Shown piece by piece: positions 12,960 to 23,571 of a stretch of 64,000 nucleotides of DNA (position 1 is the first letter of the stretch; each line of letters starts with the position of its first letter). The notes beneath the pieces were generated by a model. That model made no database searches and was not told the origin of the DNA. It saw only the letters and a list, made by a program, of their open reading frames with translations. The position numbers were made by a program, and so were the translations under genes. This DNA is from Limnanthes douglasii subsp. nivea. Lineage: Eukaryota; Streptophyta; Magnoliopsida; Brassicales; Limnanthaceae. The stretch lies in the NCBI GenBank assembly GCA_036936605.1, contig JAUPFV010000002.1:335953215-336017214 (forward strand). Direction: 5' to 3'.

Positions 12960-13660
12960 GGCCTCCACAAGAACAAGTGAGTCTAACAAGACCTTAAGTT
13001 TATCGTCTTCACCCTTATAAGTAAAAATTTCCTCATCTGACATCTCAATAGAAAAACTATTACGTTTAACTTCGGGCGTGTACCAACATAGTAAAACTCA
13101 TAAATAACATATTTTAATAGATTTCTTTGCATTTTTAAAAATTTATTTTGCAGGCCGCACTGGCGGGATGAAACTTTAACATCGACAGTATCAATATATA
13201 TCATCGGCGATGTGGAGCTCTCGTACCAGTTTCGGTATTTGTCACCAATGGGATAGATTAAGAATATTGGCGGTACAAAATATTAAAGATAAATTACCAT
13301 AGTCAATTTAGTATAATTATTTAATAATATATAACTTAAGCCGAATAGTTCCCACTCATTTGACAACACAAGATTCATCATTCCTAAGAATGAACGTTCT
13401 ACATTCATATAAGTTTAGGTCTTAAAATCGATATTTATTAAAACTCACCTAGAATTATACACCCACTTATCATCGTAACTTCAAGAAGAAGAAGATATTA
13501 AACCATCAACTTACTCATAGTCGTCTGGAACCATTGCAATATCTCCGAACTTGGTCTCTACATAACTATTTCCATTCATTCTTGCCGAGAGGTTCCTACT
13601 GATATGGTATTCCTTCTTGCACAACCAACACAATTTAGAACCCTTCACATGCCTCTTGAA
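12960..13660 (-). pseudogene. Copia zinc knuckle, protease and pre-integrase relic (element A)
   Basis: Reading the minus strand from about 13650, a CWLCKKEYHISRN segment is a CCHC zinc knuckle whose last cysteine has become asparagine. It is followed by NGNSYVETKFGDIAMVPDDY and then a WVYNSR segment where the protease would read W-LDSG. The catalytic aspartate is therefore lost or displaced. The open frame 13204-12983 continues without a clear motif, in the position of the GAG-pre-integrase domain. Frame changes separate the pieces. Confidence 0.6.
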
Positions 13661-13684
13661 CTTTGAGCAAGATTTTCCTATCCT

Positions 13685-14277
13685 CTAGCTTGAATATGTT
13701 ATTTCTGATCGAGCTTTCACACTTAGCTTGAGACCTTCAGAGTCACCATTCATAACTAATGCACTCTTTGTTTTGGACATCGTAAATGACTCTTTGTCGT
13801 AGATTATGGTGTCTATAAAGTTCTCATACACCTTAGACATAGAACTTAAGATGATTATGACATGGTCCTTATCCTTCACCATCACGCTAACTGCATTCAA
13901 GTCAATAATGATTATTTTAAAATCATTTATATGTCTTTGGATATTATTGATAATATCCATTGACAACATATACAACTATTCTTTGAGATACAATCTATTT
14001 TCCAATGAATTCTTCATATAAATCGCCTCCAATTAATTCTAAATCTTAGCGTCATAGGCTCTTAAGAAACCTCACGAATTAATTCACCCCACGAGCTCAA
14101 TATGAGCGTACCATGAGCTTTAGAAAATATTTCAGCGTCAACTTTATTTATATATTTCTCATCAATAATAGTAACAACTAATCACTTATGTACCAGTAAA
14201 CCCTAAACTTTAATTCTCCAATGGTTGAAACCATTATCTTCATTGTATATTTCTAGGTTGTAATTCATAGAACTCAT
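13685..14277 (-). pseudogene. Copia gag relic (element A)
   Basis: The likely start at 14277 reads MSSMNYNLEIYNEDNGFNHW and continues to a RIKV-GLLVHK segment, the N-terminal gag pattern in which a tryptophan precedes the capsid region. After in-frame stops, the open part 13975-13685 holds NDFKIIIIDLNAVSVMVKDK, then IIILSSMSKVYENFIDT and SFTMSKTKSALV. These match the UBN2-type capsid domain of copia gag. The protein would coat element RNA in the cytoplasm. Multiple stops make it a pseudogene. Confidence 0.8.
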
Positions 14278-14285
14278 ATTGGTGG

Positions 14286-14345
14286 CTTATCTAGGTTTTC
14301 CGGTGAGAACCTTCTCTTATCTAGGTTTTCCGGTGAGAACCTTCT
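14286..14345. repeat. 30-bp tandem duplication in the leader of copia A
   Basis: Two perfect copies of a 30-bp unit (beginning cttatctaggttttccgg) lie at 14286-14315 and 14316-14345, just upstream of the element A gag start. I do not see the duplication in element B. Confidence 0.95.
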
Positions 14346-14439
14346 CTCTAACCTCTATATATAAAATGGTCGTTGTTATTTATTCTTCATTTTGAAACTA
14401 TAACTAGTGCTATTCCAGATCATCCGCTCTTATTGCATC

Positions 14440-15340
14440 ACTCTGATTGTGTTCTTCTTGAGGTGTGTTAAGTTTCATGGATTTTTTGCATTCCCGTTGA
14501 TTATGTCTAATATGATAGCAATCTGAGAAATAATTGGTCTGAATTTATAAGTTAGCTCTTGCCAGAGTCTTTCAGTGTTTCCAAAACCTATCCAAAGTTT
14601 GTTTAATAGAGTCTTAGATAAATCAAGCTCGATTTAGGAATTCCAAAAATTATACATGCCCATATTACTTTTAGGTACCCAAATAGCTAGTGGATTTCAT
14701 AGATCCATGGAAATTACTGGATAGAATCCTCATTATACATGTAGGTTAGAATAAAATGTTTGGAAATAAAATCTAAACAAGAGAAATTGAGGATCATTTT
14801 TAGGATAAAAATTTGGCTCTATTTTAATAAACACATTGTATGCTTGCCAACTTTCCAAAAATTGTATCTCAAAAGCCTTTTTATATCTTCTTGTAGGTAT
14901 ATTTCAATCATCAGGTGATGAAGATCCTCAAAAGCAAGACTAATTTGTCTATTAAAGCCAAAATATTAAAAAAAATATGGACTTCTGCCATTGGAGGCCT
15001 CTCATTTGAGAACTTACCTATTATGGTAAGTTTTTCCTTACCGTCCAGAATCATTTTGTCATGATCCAAAAATTCAAACGTTTTATGAACCCTCCATCTA
15101 TAATCTTGACGTTATCGTGTATGATGTCTTTAGGTATGGTCATGGTAACTTGAGCGTAAGATAGTGGAGAGTTCTGGGATCTTGACACAGGATACTTTGA
15201 TGGATAATGTATTAGTTTGTGTTCAAAAGTATGATTGATTCAGAGGTTTGAGAATTGGGTACGATTTCTGGGTTTTTTGGCCGTGAGCATTACATTGATC
15301 GGTGGTGGAAAGTTTTTGTTTGGATCATCTTGTATGTCTA
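14440..15340 (-). pseudogene. Second LINE ORF1 relic (DUF4283 and zinc knuckle)
   Basis: The minus strand from about 15230 reads SPLSYAQVTMTIPKDI, then in another frame KMILDGKEKLTIIGKFSNER and FGKLASIQCVY, with DCYHIRHNQRECKK near 14500. This is the order of plant LINE ORF1: an FAxV start, the DUF4283 IIGKFS-R segment, a middle part and a CxxCx4Hx4C-like knuckle. It is not the same copy as the LINE at 5.5-9.3 kb, because it retains a different part of the domain at higher quality. Its knuckle end directly abuts copia A, so one inserted into or beside the other. Stops and frameshifts make it a pseudogene. Confidence 0.7.
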
Positions 15341-15956
15341 TGCTGCAAATGTTTTATATTGAAGATTGAATTCTTGTGGAATTTGTGAATGATGATTTAA
15401 ATTTATTGTTGTTGGTAAAAGATATTACTATTAATTACATATATGCATTTGGTTGTTATATGTCTTCAAAAAGAGGATGACACTATGTGTTTGTCGTCGG
15501 GGCTTGCCATGTTGGTGGAGGGGCGACATCTACTAGAAAAAGAGAGAATGTTACTTTACAAAATTCATTTTCTTAGAGATTTCATGTTTTTAGAACAAAT
15601 TTCTTCATATTATTTCATCTGTCAACTTGATGTTATATTCTATCATCCATAAAATATGATTGGAATAATACTCATTGTCATAAGAAATTAATTAATATAA
15701 TAAAAACATTAATAATATTAATAGATAATAGTAACCACTAAAAAAATAAAATTTTGTTTGGTATGAGAATTCATTTCCCCTCTAACCCTCTCTCTTTTTC
15801 TTAGATTTAATAAAAAACAATGCGATTTCTCATTTCTATTTTGACAAAAGAACTGATTTTTTTTTTTCAATAGATTACATGAGGAATAGGAATGTTTTAA
15901 TAGTCACCTATCCAAAATTTAGAGTTGGCTGCTTAGTTTTTGGATTTATCTTCTGG
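15340..15956. other. Spacer before the gypsy 3' LTR
   Basis: It contains a 69-codon frame at 15443-15652 without recognisable motif. The last bases before 15957 are the left flank of the Tat-type gypsy element and end in tctgg, the expected place for a 5-bp target duplication. Confidence 0.45.
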
Positions 15957-18347
15957 TGTTGATTATTTTCAACTCAGGGTAATTTGGTCAGGTGTTTTGT
16001 GATGTTTCAAAGGTATTTAATATTTGGGTGTTTTGTAGTAAGAGATTTAAGCTGCCTCGTAGTATTAAATGTTCATTACCCTCATTAATGAAAGTGGTTG
16101 GGTATTTATACCCTTAATTATGGGCCACATGGGCTTTCAGGTTAAATTTATGAAACCAGGTCGAGTTCAAAAACTTATTAGTTTATTAAGCAGATTAGCA
16201 ATTAGCTTAGTCAAAAGGTGATTAGTTTTTAGTACTTTTGTCTAGTTCGGATGGTTCAGTGGGTGGCTTTTATCCGAATTTCCCATATCCGGTTCCCACA
16301 ATTAGTGGTGAAAAGTTTCGGACTCATCAGTAGCCTCTTTTTTAGGTTTTGTTCGAAGGCCTTTGGCAAGACCTAAAAAAAATCTTTTTGGCACTTGTAA
16401 CATTTCCCGGACTGATTGAGTATTTAGTGAAGGATTTATTCGGATAGAAAACTTCTCAGAAGTTCAAAGGTTTTACCATGGATCGTGGCACACGTGTCAT
16501 CTTCTGATTTGCCTCACTAGCCGTTTTTCTCAAAAAAACGGCGCTCCCACTAATCCCAAAAAGTAACCTCCTCATTTAATGCCCATGACATCAGTGTCGC
16601 CTTCAATCGTTACTTTTGTCTTTTCGTATTCTCCTAGGTTTTTGGCATCTCATTTTGTCTCATTAGTATAAAGTACTTCATTTCATTGTTTTACCATCTT
16701 CTTTACTCTCCCATTCCTTTATCTCAAAACTTTCACCTCTCTTCTCAAAATTATTTTGGTGTGAGTTTATGTTCATAGCAAGAAACGCACTGGTAAAAGA
16801 CGGGTGGCTTAATCTCTCGGAGTTAGAAAAAGCACAAAGAGTTGAGTGAGAAAGGCGCATTGCTGCAGATCTTCCAGTTTCTCCAATCGATAAATCTGAA
16901 ACACCATCTTCAGATTCTGATCGAGGTTCATCTTCTGCTAGAAGCTCCAAACCCAGGAGGTTATTTCAACCAAGTCTTTCACCCATCGTATCAGGCTCCT
17001 CGGTTCAGGAGTCACAGCTTACTGTTGAACGGGAAAACGTTGTTGCAAGCACAAGGAGACCCTCTTCATTCATAGCTATGGGATCAGATGCTGAGAAATT
17101 CCCCAGAAAAAATGACACTTCGTCGAAGAGGCCGCTTAGTAAAAGGCCAGGCTGTTGTTCCACAATCTAAGTCTCCGAAATCAGGGTCCCTAAGTCTGGG
17201 GCCAAAGACAAAGATATAGGGTCTGAGGCATCCATCAAAGTCCCTAAGGATAAATCATCTGGTCCGGATGCTACTGGAACAAGCCTTCGAAATGAACCCT
17301 CCGGATCTGAGCCCCAGCCGGACACCAGACCATTCAGAGAAAGTGATGCTTAGCCATTCAGACATCTTACTGAGCCGAACACCAGCACTCCTCCACCAAT
17401 GACAACTGATAAATCTTCCATGGTGATGGAAGAGGTGATGGAGAACAGCGTTGAATAAGCCTCTTTTGAGACTAACGTCTCCGGGCAGACGGGGGAAGCT
17501 GCCACTGACAAGAAGAGCAAGGGTAAAGAGAAGTTATGTTTGAAACATCCGGACCTTCCAGAGTCCCCTGAAGGCAGAGTGGGACCTTGCTTCCACAAGG
17601 TGAGCGTAAAGTATCTGCTAGCCATGCAGAACATTAACTATGCCTTCATTCATACTGCTGAATTAGGCCGGATCCGGACGAAGTGAGGGATTCCAGAATC
17701 TGTCAAAGTGAGGATACCAGTCGATCCGTAGACGCCAATGGACTGCAAGCTGAGTGAGATAGTTATCTACACAGAATTGTTCAACTTGGGGCTCAGATTT
17801 CCCTTGGACCCAGAGATTGTCAAATATTTTCATCTGATAAAGCTCTGTCCAAGCCAACTGAGTCCCAATGCTTGGTACACCCTCATGGCTTGCATTATGG
17901 CCTCTAGGCTCTCTGAATACCGCTTCCGATGGAGCAATTCGCTGTCGTGGCTAGCCTTTGCAAGAATCACATCATTCCCTTCTACCATTACAACATGGGT
18001 GACAATTTTAAGATGGTGGATGATCTGCTCGAATCGGAGAAGAATTGGAAAACCCAATTCTTGTTCATTAGTGGAGCTTGGGAAAATGGGAAGAATATTA
18101 AAGCTGGAGTCAACCCAAGCATGTTGACCGACAGATGGAAAAGCACAGGTAAAAAATTCATCATGTTTGATTTTCTTTCCTTATAAAAAATCTTGTTACT
18201 AAATTGCTCTTCTTTTTCTTTGGGTAGCGCTGCCAAATGTGTTTTCCGACTACTTGGAGGAGGGGCAGCAACCTGTGTCAAGCTGAATGGATGGGTTGCT
18301 GACAAATGGGGAAATTTTTTCCACAATTGTTTCACTTCCGGAAATTT
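15957..18347 (-). repeat. 3' LTR of the Tat-type gypsy element (shared part)
   Basis: The segment matches 26009-28374 with only scattered substitutions and small indels. The plus-strand left edge starts TGTTGATTATTTTC, i.e. the LTR ends in CA on the element strand. Similarity stops at 18347 without a TG/CA boundary. The true 3' LTR probably continues to a point before the polypurine candidate near 20224, giving about 4.2 kb, with the 5' LTR truncated. The segment carries the first exon of the antisense ORF and its intron. Confidence 0.8.
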
Positions 18348-19737
18348 AGTGAGGTCCCACCTCTGGAACACAACCGGCCGGAGATACCTGACTTGGGAAG
18401 AACTGACCACACCATCTCCTCCAAGTAGAGAGGCGAAGGATGGGAAGCTAGCCTTGCCTGCTAGGGCTAAAGCCCCAAGTAAGATGAAGGGAAAGAAAGG
18501 CAAGAAGAAGCAAGATGCAACTCAGGTTGCTCAAGGTGGTGCCGAGGAAATCATCCCAGCAAATCGGGGAGGGTAGGACCAAGGGGGAATCGATGCTACC
18601 CTTCTTCAAGTGGTTGAAAATGAAAGTACCAAAGAGGCGGATGAACCTCCAAACCCCTCAAAGGCTCCCAAGAAGGATCGAAAACGGGGGGCAGATGGTG
18701 GAGATAGGGAAGCCAAGAAGAATAAAATCTCCAAGGGGGATGAAGTAGCTCTCCGGCCTCCGGAGTCACTTCCTCCGGTTGACCCAACAAACCCCACACA
18801 AGTAGAGCAAATCCCAAGTGATCTCCACACCGGAGAGGGTACCGGAGGGGATATCAACATTGATGGAGTAGACATCAGTGGACTTCAAGGGATTGGTGTT
18901 TACTTTGGAGACCTAGAGAAGGACGACTTTGCTGGCCCTTACCTCCCTCGAAACTCCTCGAATATGGTCACTTTCAATGGTAAGTCCTTTTCTGTTTCAG
19001 GGGAAAATGATATGGTGACTCACTCCTAGCTGGGAAACAGTCAACCGGTGCTCAACCTGGAGAGACAAGTGCGAAGTCAATCTACCTTTATCAACACACT
19101 CAACGCAGACAAATAGACCTTATATAACAACCTCTTTAACGCCGCCAATTAGAGTGTTGAGGCATTAAGGAGAGAAATCGAGGAGTTGAAGAAAGGGAAA
19201 GAGGACTTGGCCACCATGCTGGCCACTTTGGAGGGGGTTAACAAAGAACTCCAATCTAAGTGTTCTGGCTTGGAGAAGGATCTCTCCACTTCGAAAGAGG
19301 AGGTGAAGGCCAAAGAAAATGTCATCGAGACCCTAACCAATGATAAAATTTCGCTCGAAGATGTTGTGTCTAGAGTTAACCAGGAGAAAGACGATTTGTT
19401 AAAAGAGCAGGAGAAGACCATCCAAGCCAATATTGATGCATACACCAACGAAGTGATAGATTCCCAAGAGAAGAGGTATGCTGAAGTCAAATCTGACATG
19501 GTCATGCTCTTTCATCGAACATTTGTGAAGAGGACGCTTGGAGATTTATGGCGATATGTGGAATACGAAGACCTCCCATTCCACACTATGGTTGATGGTG
19601 ATAGGCACAACTACTTCAACGGTTATAATGATACCACTGACGAAGATGAAGGGATTGGAGAGAACCTTAATGAGGAACCCAAAGACCCTAAGAAGAAACC
19701 AGATGAGGCTGGAACATCTAAGGAAGCCCAGCCTTAA
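16860..19737 (+). pseudogene. Antisense ORF of the gypsy element (Transposase_28-like), two exons
   Basis: Opposite in strand to gag-pol, a long coding region starts with a Ser/Thr/Pro-rich tail (SETPSSDSDRGSSSARSS). It continues into a globular domain with YFHLIKLCPSQLSPNAWYTL and FLFISGAWENGK. I read this as the plant domain PF04195 (Transposase_28, 'putative gypsy type transposon'). A GT-AG intron of 79 bp is predicted at 18149-18227. Exon 2 runs in one frame to 19737 and encodes a WVADKWGNFFHN segment, a Lys/Pro-rich linker, a heptad-rich coiled coil (about 19180-19500) and an acidic tail. Several stops and frame changes, including a 1-nt loss near 18270, break this copy. The start codon is not certain. 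Antisense extra ORFs are known in Tat-lineage elements; their function is not known to me. Confidence 0.7.
18149..18227 (+). other. Predicted spliceosomal intron of the antisense ORF (3' LTR copy)
   Basis: It begins CAG|GTAAAAAATTC and ends CTTTGGGTAG with a T-rich tract before the acceptor. It is 79 bp and AT-rich, as plant introns are. Joining the exons continues the frame from RWKST into LPNVFSDYLEEG. The same intron is present in the other LTR at 28175-28253. Confidence 0.75.
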
Positions 19738-20274
19738 AATTTTAACTATCTTTTTATTTTCCTTTAATTCTTGTGTTAGACTAAAGTCCTTGGATGGCCA
19801 AGGCATTTTTGTAACCGTTTCCGGCTCTTTTCCGGATAAATCTTTCCTTTTAAAACTTCAAAGTCTTTGGATGGCCAAGGCATTTTACGTGTTTTAATAT
19901 CATTCCCTGGTGTTTAGCAGGGCAGTTTTACCTTACACAATTCTTGCATTGTCTTATGTTTGCCCAATTTTTATGGCTAACGTTTAAATACCCCCTAGTT
20001 ATTTTACAAGTATTTTAAGGTGAGAGTGTTTAAATTCTCCTATGAAAAATGTTTAAATGGTCATCCATCCACCAAATAAATCTGGTTTGTCAGTGATACT
20101 TAGAAAGTTTTAAATAAGCTATTAATCAAACCACTCTGAATGTTTTAAGAAGGCATCAAATTTCATTGAAAAGCCCGGACACCTCATTAAAACCTTCCCG
20201 CGGCACCAAAGTAGGAAAGAGTATGCCCCCTAATATTTACATGGACTTTAAACAAGTAAATATTTACATAACTT
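19738..20274. other. Non-coding segment between the two convergent reading frames of the gypsy element
   Basis: It lies between the antisense ORF stop and the integrase stop, which face each other tail to tail. It contains a repeated ctttggatggccaaggcatt motif near 19788 and 19863. On the minus strand it has an actctttcctactttgg then ggttttaatgagg stretch, a motif common near plant LTR retrotransposon 3' ends. The same stretch recurs at about 39430-39470 in the related element. Confidence 0.6.
20224..20236 (-). promoter_or_regulatory. Candidate polypurine tract of the gypsy element
   Basis: The minus strand reads ATATTAGGGGGCA just after the integrase stop. A G-rich purine run is the plus-strand cDNA primer in this group and marks the inner edge of the 3' LTR. 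No TG follows immediately, so the assignment is tentative. Confidence 0.35.
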
Positions 20275-21560
20275 TCATTCTAGATACAACCAGAGGTGTT
20301 CAATGTTCCAGGGGTGATTCAAGATCCTTCCATCTTTATCTTGAAGCCTGTATGTCCTAGGCTTAAGCTTTTCAATGACCACATACGATCCTTCCCAATT
20401 TGGAGCTAGCTTGCCGAACTGCTTCTCCTTAGTATGTAGGAAGACTTTTCTCAACACTTTATCCCCTAGTTGAAAATCCCTCCTTCTGACTCTAGAAGCA
20501 AACCTACTTCTCATCAATCCCTGATACTGTGTGGCTCTGAGATGAGCCTTAACTCTTCTTTCTTCTATCAAGTCGAGTTGACTTCTGATTGCCACTTCAT
20601 TAGCCTGTTCGGAAAAATTGTGGACTCTAAATGAAGGAAGATTTGCTCCTATAAGAGCTATTGCATCCATACCAAATACCAAGACAAATGGGGATTCCTG
20701 TGTAGCAGCCCCAGGAGTAGTCTGGTAGGCCCATAGTACTTCTTGTAGATAACTTGGCCACTTTCTAGCAGCCTCTTCTAGATTCTTTTTAAGACTGGAC
20801 ATAATTGTCCTGTTCGCCATTTCAACTTGACCATTCACCTGTGGGTGAAAATGAGAAGAGAAACAATGCTGAATGCCTCTAGAGGCACAAAAGCCCTCCA
20901 CATCCTTATTATCAAATTGCGGCCCATTGTCTGTGGTTATCTTTTGTGGAATCCCAAATCTGCAGCAAATATTAGATAAGATAAATTTTATAACAGCTTT
21001 TGAAGTAGTTCCTGCCAATGGGGCCGCTTCTATCCACTTCGAGAAATAATCGATGGCAACAATGATAGTTCTGCACCCTCTGGATGCCATAGGTAGAGGT
21101 CCCACCAGATCCAGCCCCCAACGAGCAAAAGGTATTGGCTCAGAAATTGACTCTAAAGGGACAGCTGGGATATGAATTTCACTACCGTATCTTTGGCATA
21201 GATCACACTTCTATACCAATTCCTTGGCATCTTTCATTATAGAGGGCTAGTAGTATCCAACCAACAAGACTCTTCTGGTTAAAGCTCTATAACCATAATG
21301 CGTTGATCCATCACCATCATGTAGGTCAAACAGCACTATCTGGGACTCTTCAATCCCCAAACATCGTAGGAGAGGTCTACTAAAAGACGTTTTGTACAGA
21401 ACATCTCTTAGGATTACAAATGCACGAGCCTTATACTTCACTTTTCTTGCTATCGCCTTTTCCGAAGGCAAGATGCCATCTGAAATGTATTGACAAAGAG
21501 GATACCTCCAGTCTTGAGGTTGAATCACTTGTATATTTAAACTTTCCTCCCCCTCATTGC
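20275..21560 (-). pseudogene. Gypsy integrase (Tat-type element)
   Basis: The zinc-binding part (about 21560-21110) holds YKTSFSRPLLRCLGIEESQ and HYGYRALTRR, ending in VLLVGYY followed by a stop. The uninterrupted 276-codon frame 21105-20275 carries the DDE core: D in VAIDYFSKWIEA, D in ITTDNGPQFDN and E in NGQVEMANRT, all retained. The C-terminal GKLAPNWEGSY segment and IEHLWLYLE end match the family. The enzyme joins element cDNA to host DNA. A stop between zinc-binding and core parts, and one before 21724, make it defective as a polyprotein, although the catalytic core itself is intact. Confidence 0.9.
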
Positions 21561-22194
21561 TTTGATTGAGTTGAATGGATAGGCACTCTTGCACGTGAAT
21601 CCACGGGTAGGACTCAGAATATGCTATGGTTGCCAAAGAGTCTGCTAACATATTTTCTGTTCGGGGTATGTGCTCATAGGTGATGTCTTTGAAGTTAAGT
21701 GCCACTTCTTTAAGAATGAACAAATATTTAATCAGCTACTCTTTTTTGGCCTCAGATTGACCTTGTGCGTGATGGATAAGAAGCTGAGAATCACTCATTA
21801 ACCTGACCCTTTTGGCTCCACAAATTAGGGCTAACTTTAAACCAGCTATGATAGCTTCATATTCGGACTCATTGTTAAGAGCCCTGAAAGCAAAACATAT
21901 AGCCTGGTACATCTTGTCACCGTACGGAGAGGTTAAACATATCCCAGCACCACAACCCATGGTACTTGATCCACCATCAGTCCGGACAACCCATACTTTC
22001 TTAGTCTTTTCACCTATTGCTTGCTTACTGTCCCATTCTGAATGGAATTCAACTAGGATGTCAGCAACAGACTGAGCCTTGACTGTAGTTCGAGGGGAAA
22101 AATCAATATCATAGTCCACCGACTTCACTGACCATTTGGTCATTCTGCTTGATACGTCTGCCTTCTGGAGAACGTTGTTCAAGGAAAAAGACAT
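21561..22194 (-). pseudogene. Second RNase H domain (archaeal-type, aRNH) of the gypsy element
   Basis: The frame reads VRTDGGSSTMGCGAGICLTS, then ALNNESEYEAIIAGLKLA, RLMSDSQLLIHHAQG and, after a stop near 21735, YEHIPRTENMLADSLATIAY. The first aspartate, the glutamate of NESEYE and the aspartate of SDSQ are the catalytic carboxylates of the RNase H fold. This comes in addition to the usual RT-linked RNase H, an arrangement reported for Tat-lineage plant gypsy elements. It is thought to help remove the RNA template. Confidence 0.85.
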
Positions 22195-22482
22195 TCAGAC
22201 AATGATAGAATGAGACTGAAAGTAGGGTCTCATTTTCCTAGCAGTTTTTACTAAAGCCAGTGCTAGTTTTTCAAGTTTTAAATGCCTCTTTTCAGCATCT
22301 ATCAAGCTTTTGCTGATGTAGTACACCGGACGAGGATAATTATCGACCTCCCTTACTAGCACTGCACTTATGGCACAATCGGAGACTGCTAAATATATGT
22401 ACAGTGTCTCTCCATCAATAGGTTTCAACAAGGTTTTTGGGGAGGATAAGTGTTTTATAATTTCATCGAAAGCCTGGTTGCA
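22195..22482 (-). pseudogene. RT-linked RNase H domain of the gypsy element
   Basis: 78 codons read through TLYIYLAVSDCAISAVLVRE, then RPVYYISKSLIDAEKRH and LEKLALALV. This is the gypsy RNase H that normally follows RT. The usual catalytic first aspartate position lies in the LAVSDCA segment. It ends at a stop just before the second RNase H frame; both are in the same reading phase. Confidence 0.85.
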
Positions 22483-23400
22483 CTATGGAGACCAGTTGAA
22501 TTCTTTTTCACCCTTTAAAGTTTGGAAAAACGGGGCACACCTGTCCGAAGACCTTGAGATAAAACGGTTTAGAGCAGCTAACCTCCCTGTCAACCTTTGT
22601 ACTTCTTTAATATTCCAAGGAGGCTCTATCTGCAATAAAGCACTAAGCTGGTCTGGATCAGGTTGTATCCCTTTCTCACTTATCACATACCCTAAAAAAT
22701 TTCCGGACTGCACTCCGAAAACACACTTCTTTGGGTTTAACTTTAAATTAACTTTTACCAAGTTGGCAAAAGTTTCTTGCATATCTGCAAAGTTTATTTC
22801 TTCTTCCACACTCTTTAACATCATGTCATCAATATAGACTTCCATGTTTCTCCCAATCTGATTAGCGAAAGCTTTATTCACCAACCTCTGATAAGTAGCC
22901 CCATCATTCTTTAACCCAAAAGGCATCACCTTATAACAATGAAGGCCCCTATCGGTAACAAAGTGGTGTGTTCTTGATCCTTCAGATCCACTTGAATCTG
23001 ATTATACTCGGAGAAGGCATCCATAAAGGATAACAACTTGTTCCCAGAAGTGGAATCCACTAGCTGATCGATCTGAGGAACCGAATATAGGTTTTTTGGG
23101 CAAGCCCTATTAAGGTCTGTAAAATCGATGCACATTCGTCATTTCCCATTTTTCTTTTTTACTAATACCGGATTGGCTGTCCATAAAGGTTACTGGGATT
23201 TCTTTATGTGCCCCATCTTAGTAAGCCGGTCAACCTCTTGAACTATAACATCAGCTTTCTCCTTAGAAAAAGCTCTCCTCTTTTGCACAGTAGGTGCTAC
23301 ATCTCTTCGGATGGATAGTTGGTGTGATATAACATCTGCTGGTACTCAGGTTACATCAGCATTGCACTAAGAAAAAACATGTTGATGGTCTGTTAAAAAA
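22483..23400 (-). pseudogene. Gypsy reverse transcriptase with one frameshift
   Basis: The start part contains QLSIRRDVAPTVQKRRAFSK and MGHIKKSQ, then MCIDFTDLNRACPKN and NKLLSFMDAFSEYNQIQVDL (D of the first catalytic box). A single-base frame change near 22970-22985 shifts the following DRGLHCYKVMPFGLKNDGAT. The catalytic pair is retained in VYIDDMMLKS, followed by KKCVFGVQSGNFLGYVIS. Apart from the frameshift and two or three stops the domain is complete. It copies element RNA to DNA in virus-like particles. Confidence 0.9.
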
Positions 23401-23571
23401 GATAGGATTTTACTCTTCAATTCTGATGTCATCTTAGATCCGATCTTGACGTTTCTTCCTTCAACTAGAGAGTGAGTTTCAACATCTTCAATCGGTATTA
23501 AAACACCATGGGTCTCTCTGGGGTCATCAATTTCACCCTTTCCCCCAGAGGGCCCCTCCAACTGCTAATCC

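Larger units (their letters stand above)
10130..14450 (-). mobile_element. Ty1/copia retrotransposon A, decayed
   Basis: Minus-strand relics lie in copia order: gag (14277-13685), zinc knuckle and protease region (about 13660-13300), GAG-pre-integrase and integrase (12980-12400), RT (about 11700-10680) and RNase H (10649-10260). Integrase before RT separates copia from gypsy. All parts are split by stops and frameshifts. It is a diverged sister of element B at 33.8-37.5 kb; the two align along most of their length, including the gag start and the sequence after it. Confidence 0.85.

Noticed and set aside
16678..16950. 90-codon minus-strand frame repeated at 26723-27001
   Set aside because: It lies opposite the Ser-rich start of the antisense ORF. 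Its preservation in both LTRs follows from LTR identity, and it has no domain.
18596..18875. Minus-strand Pro/Ser-rich frames inside the antisense ORF region
   Set aside because: They are shadows of the Lys/Pro-rich linker on the plus strand.
22370..22837. 155-codon plus-strand frame
   Set aside because: It is the complement of the RT and RNase H coding region, and its composition follows from that.
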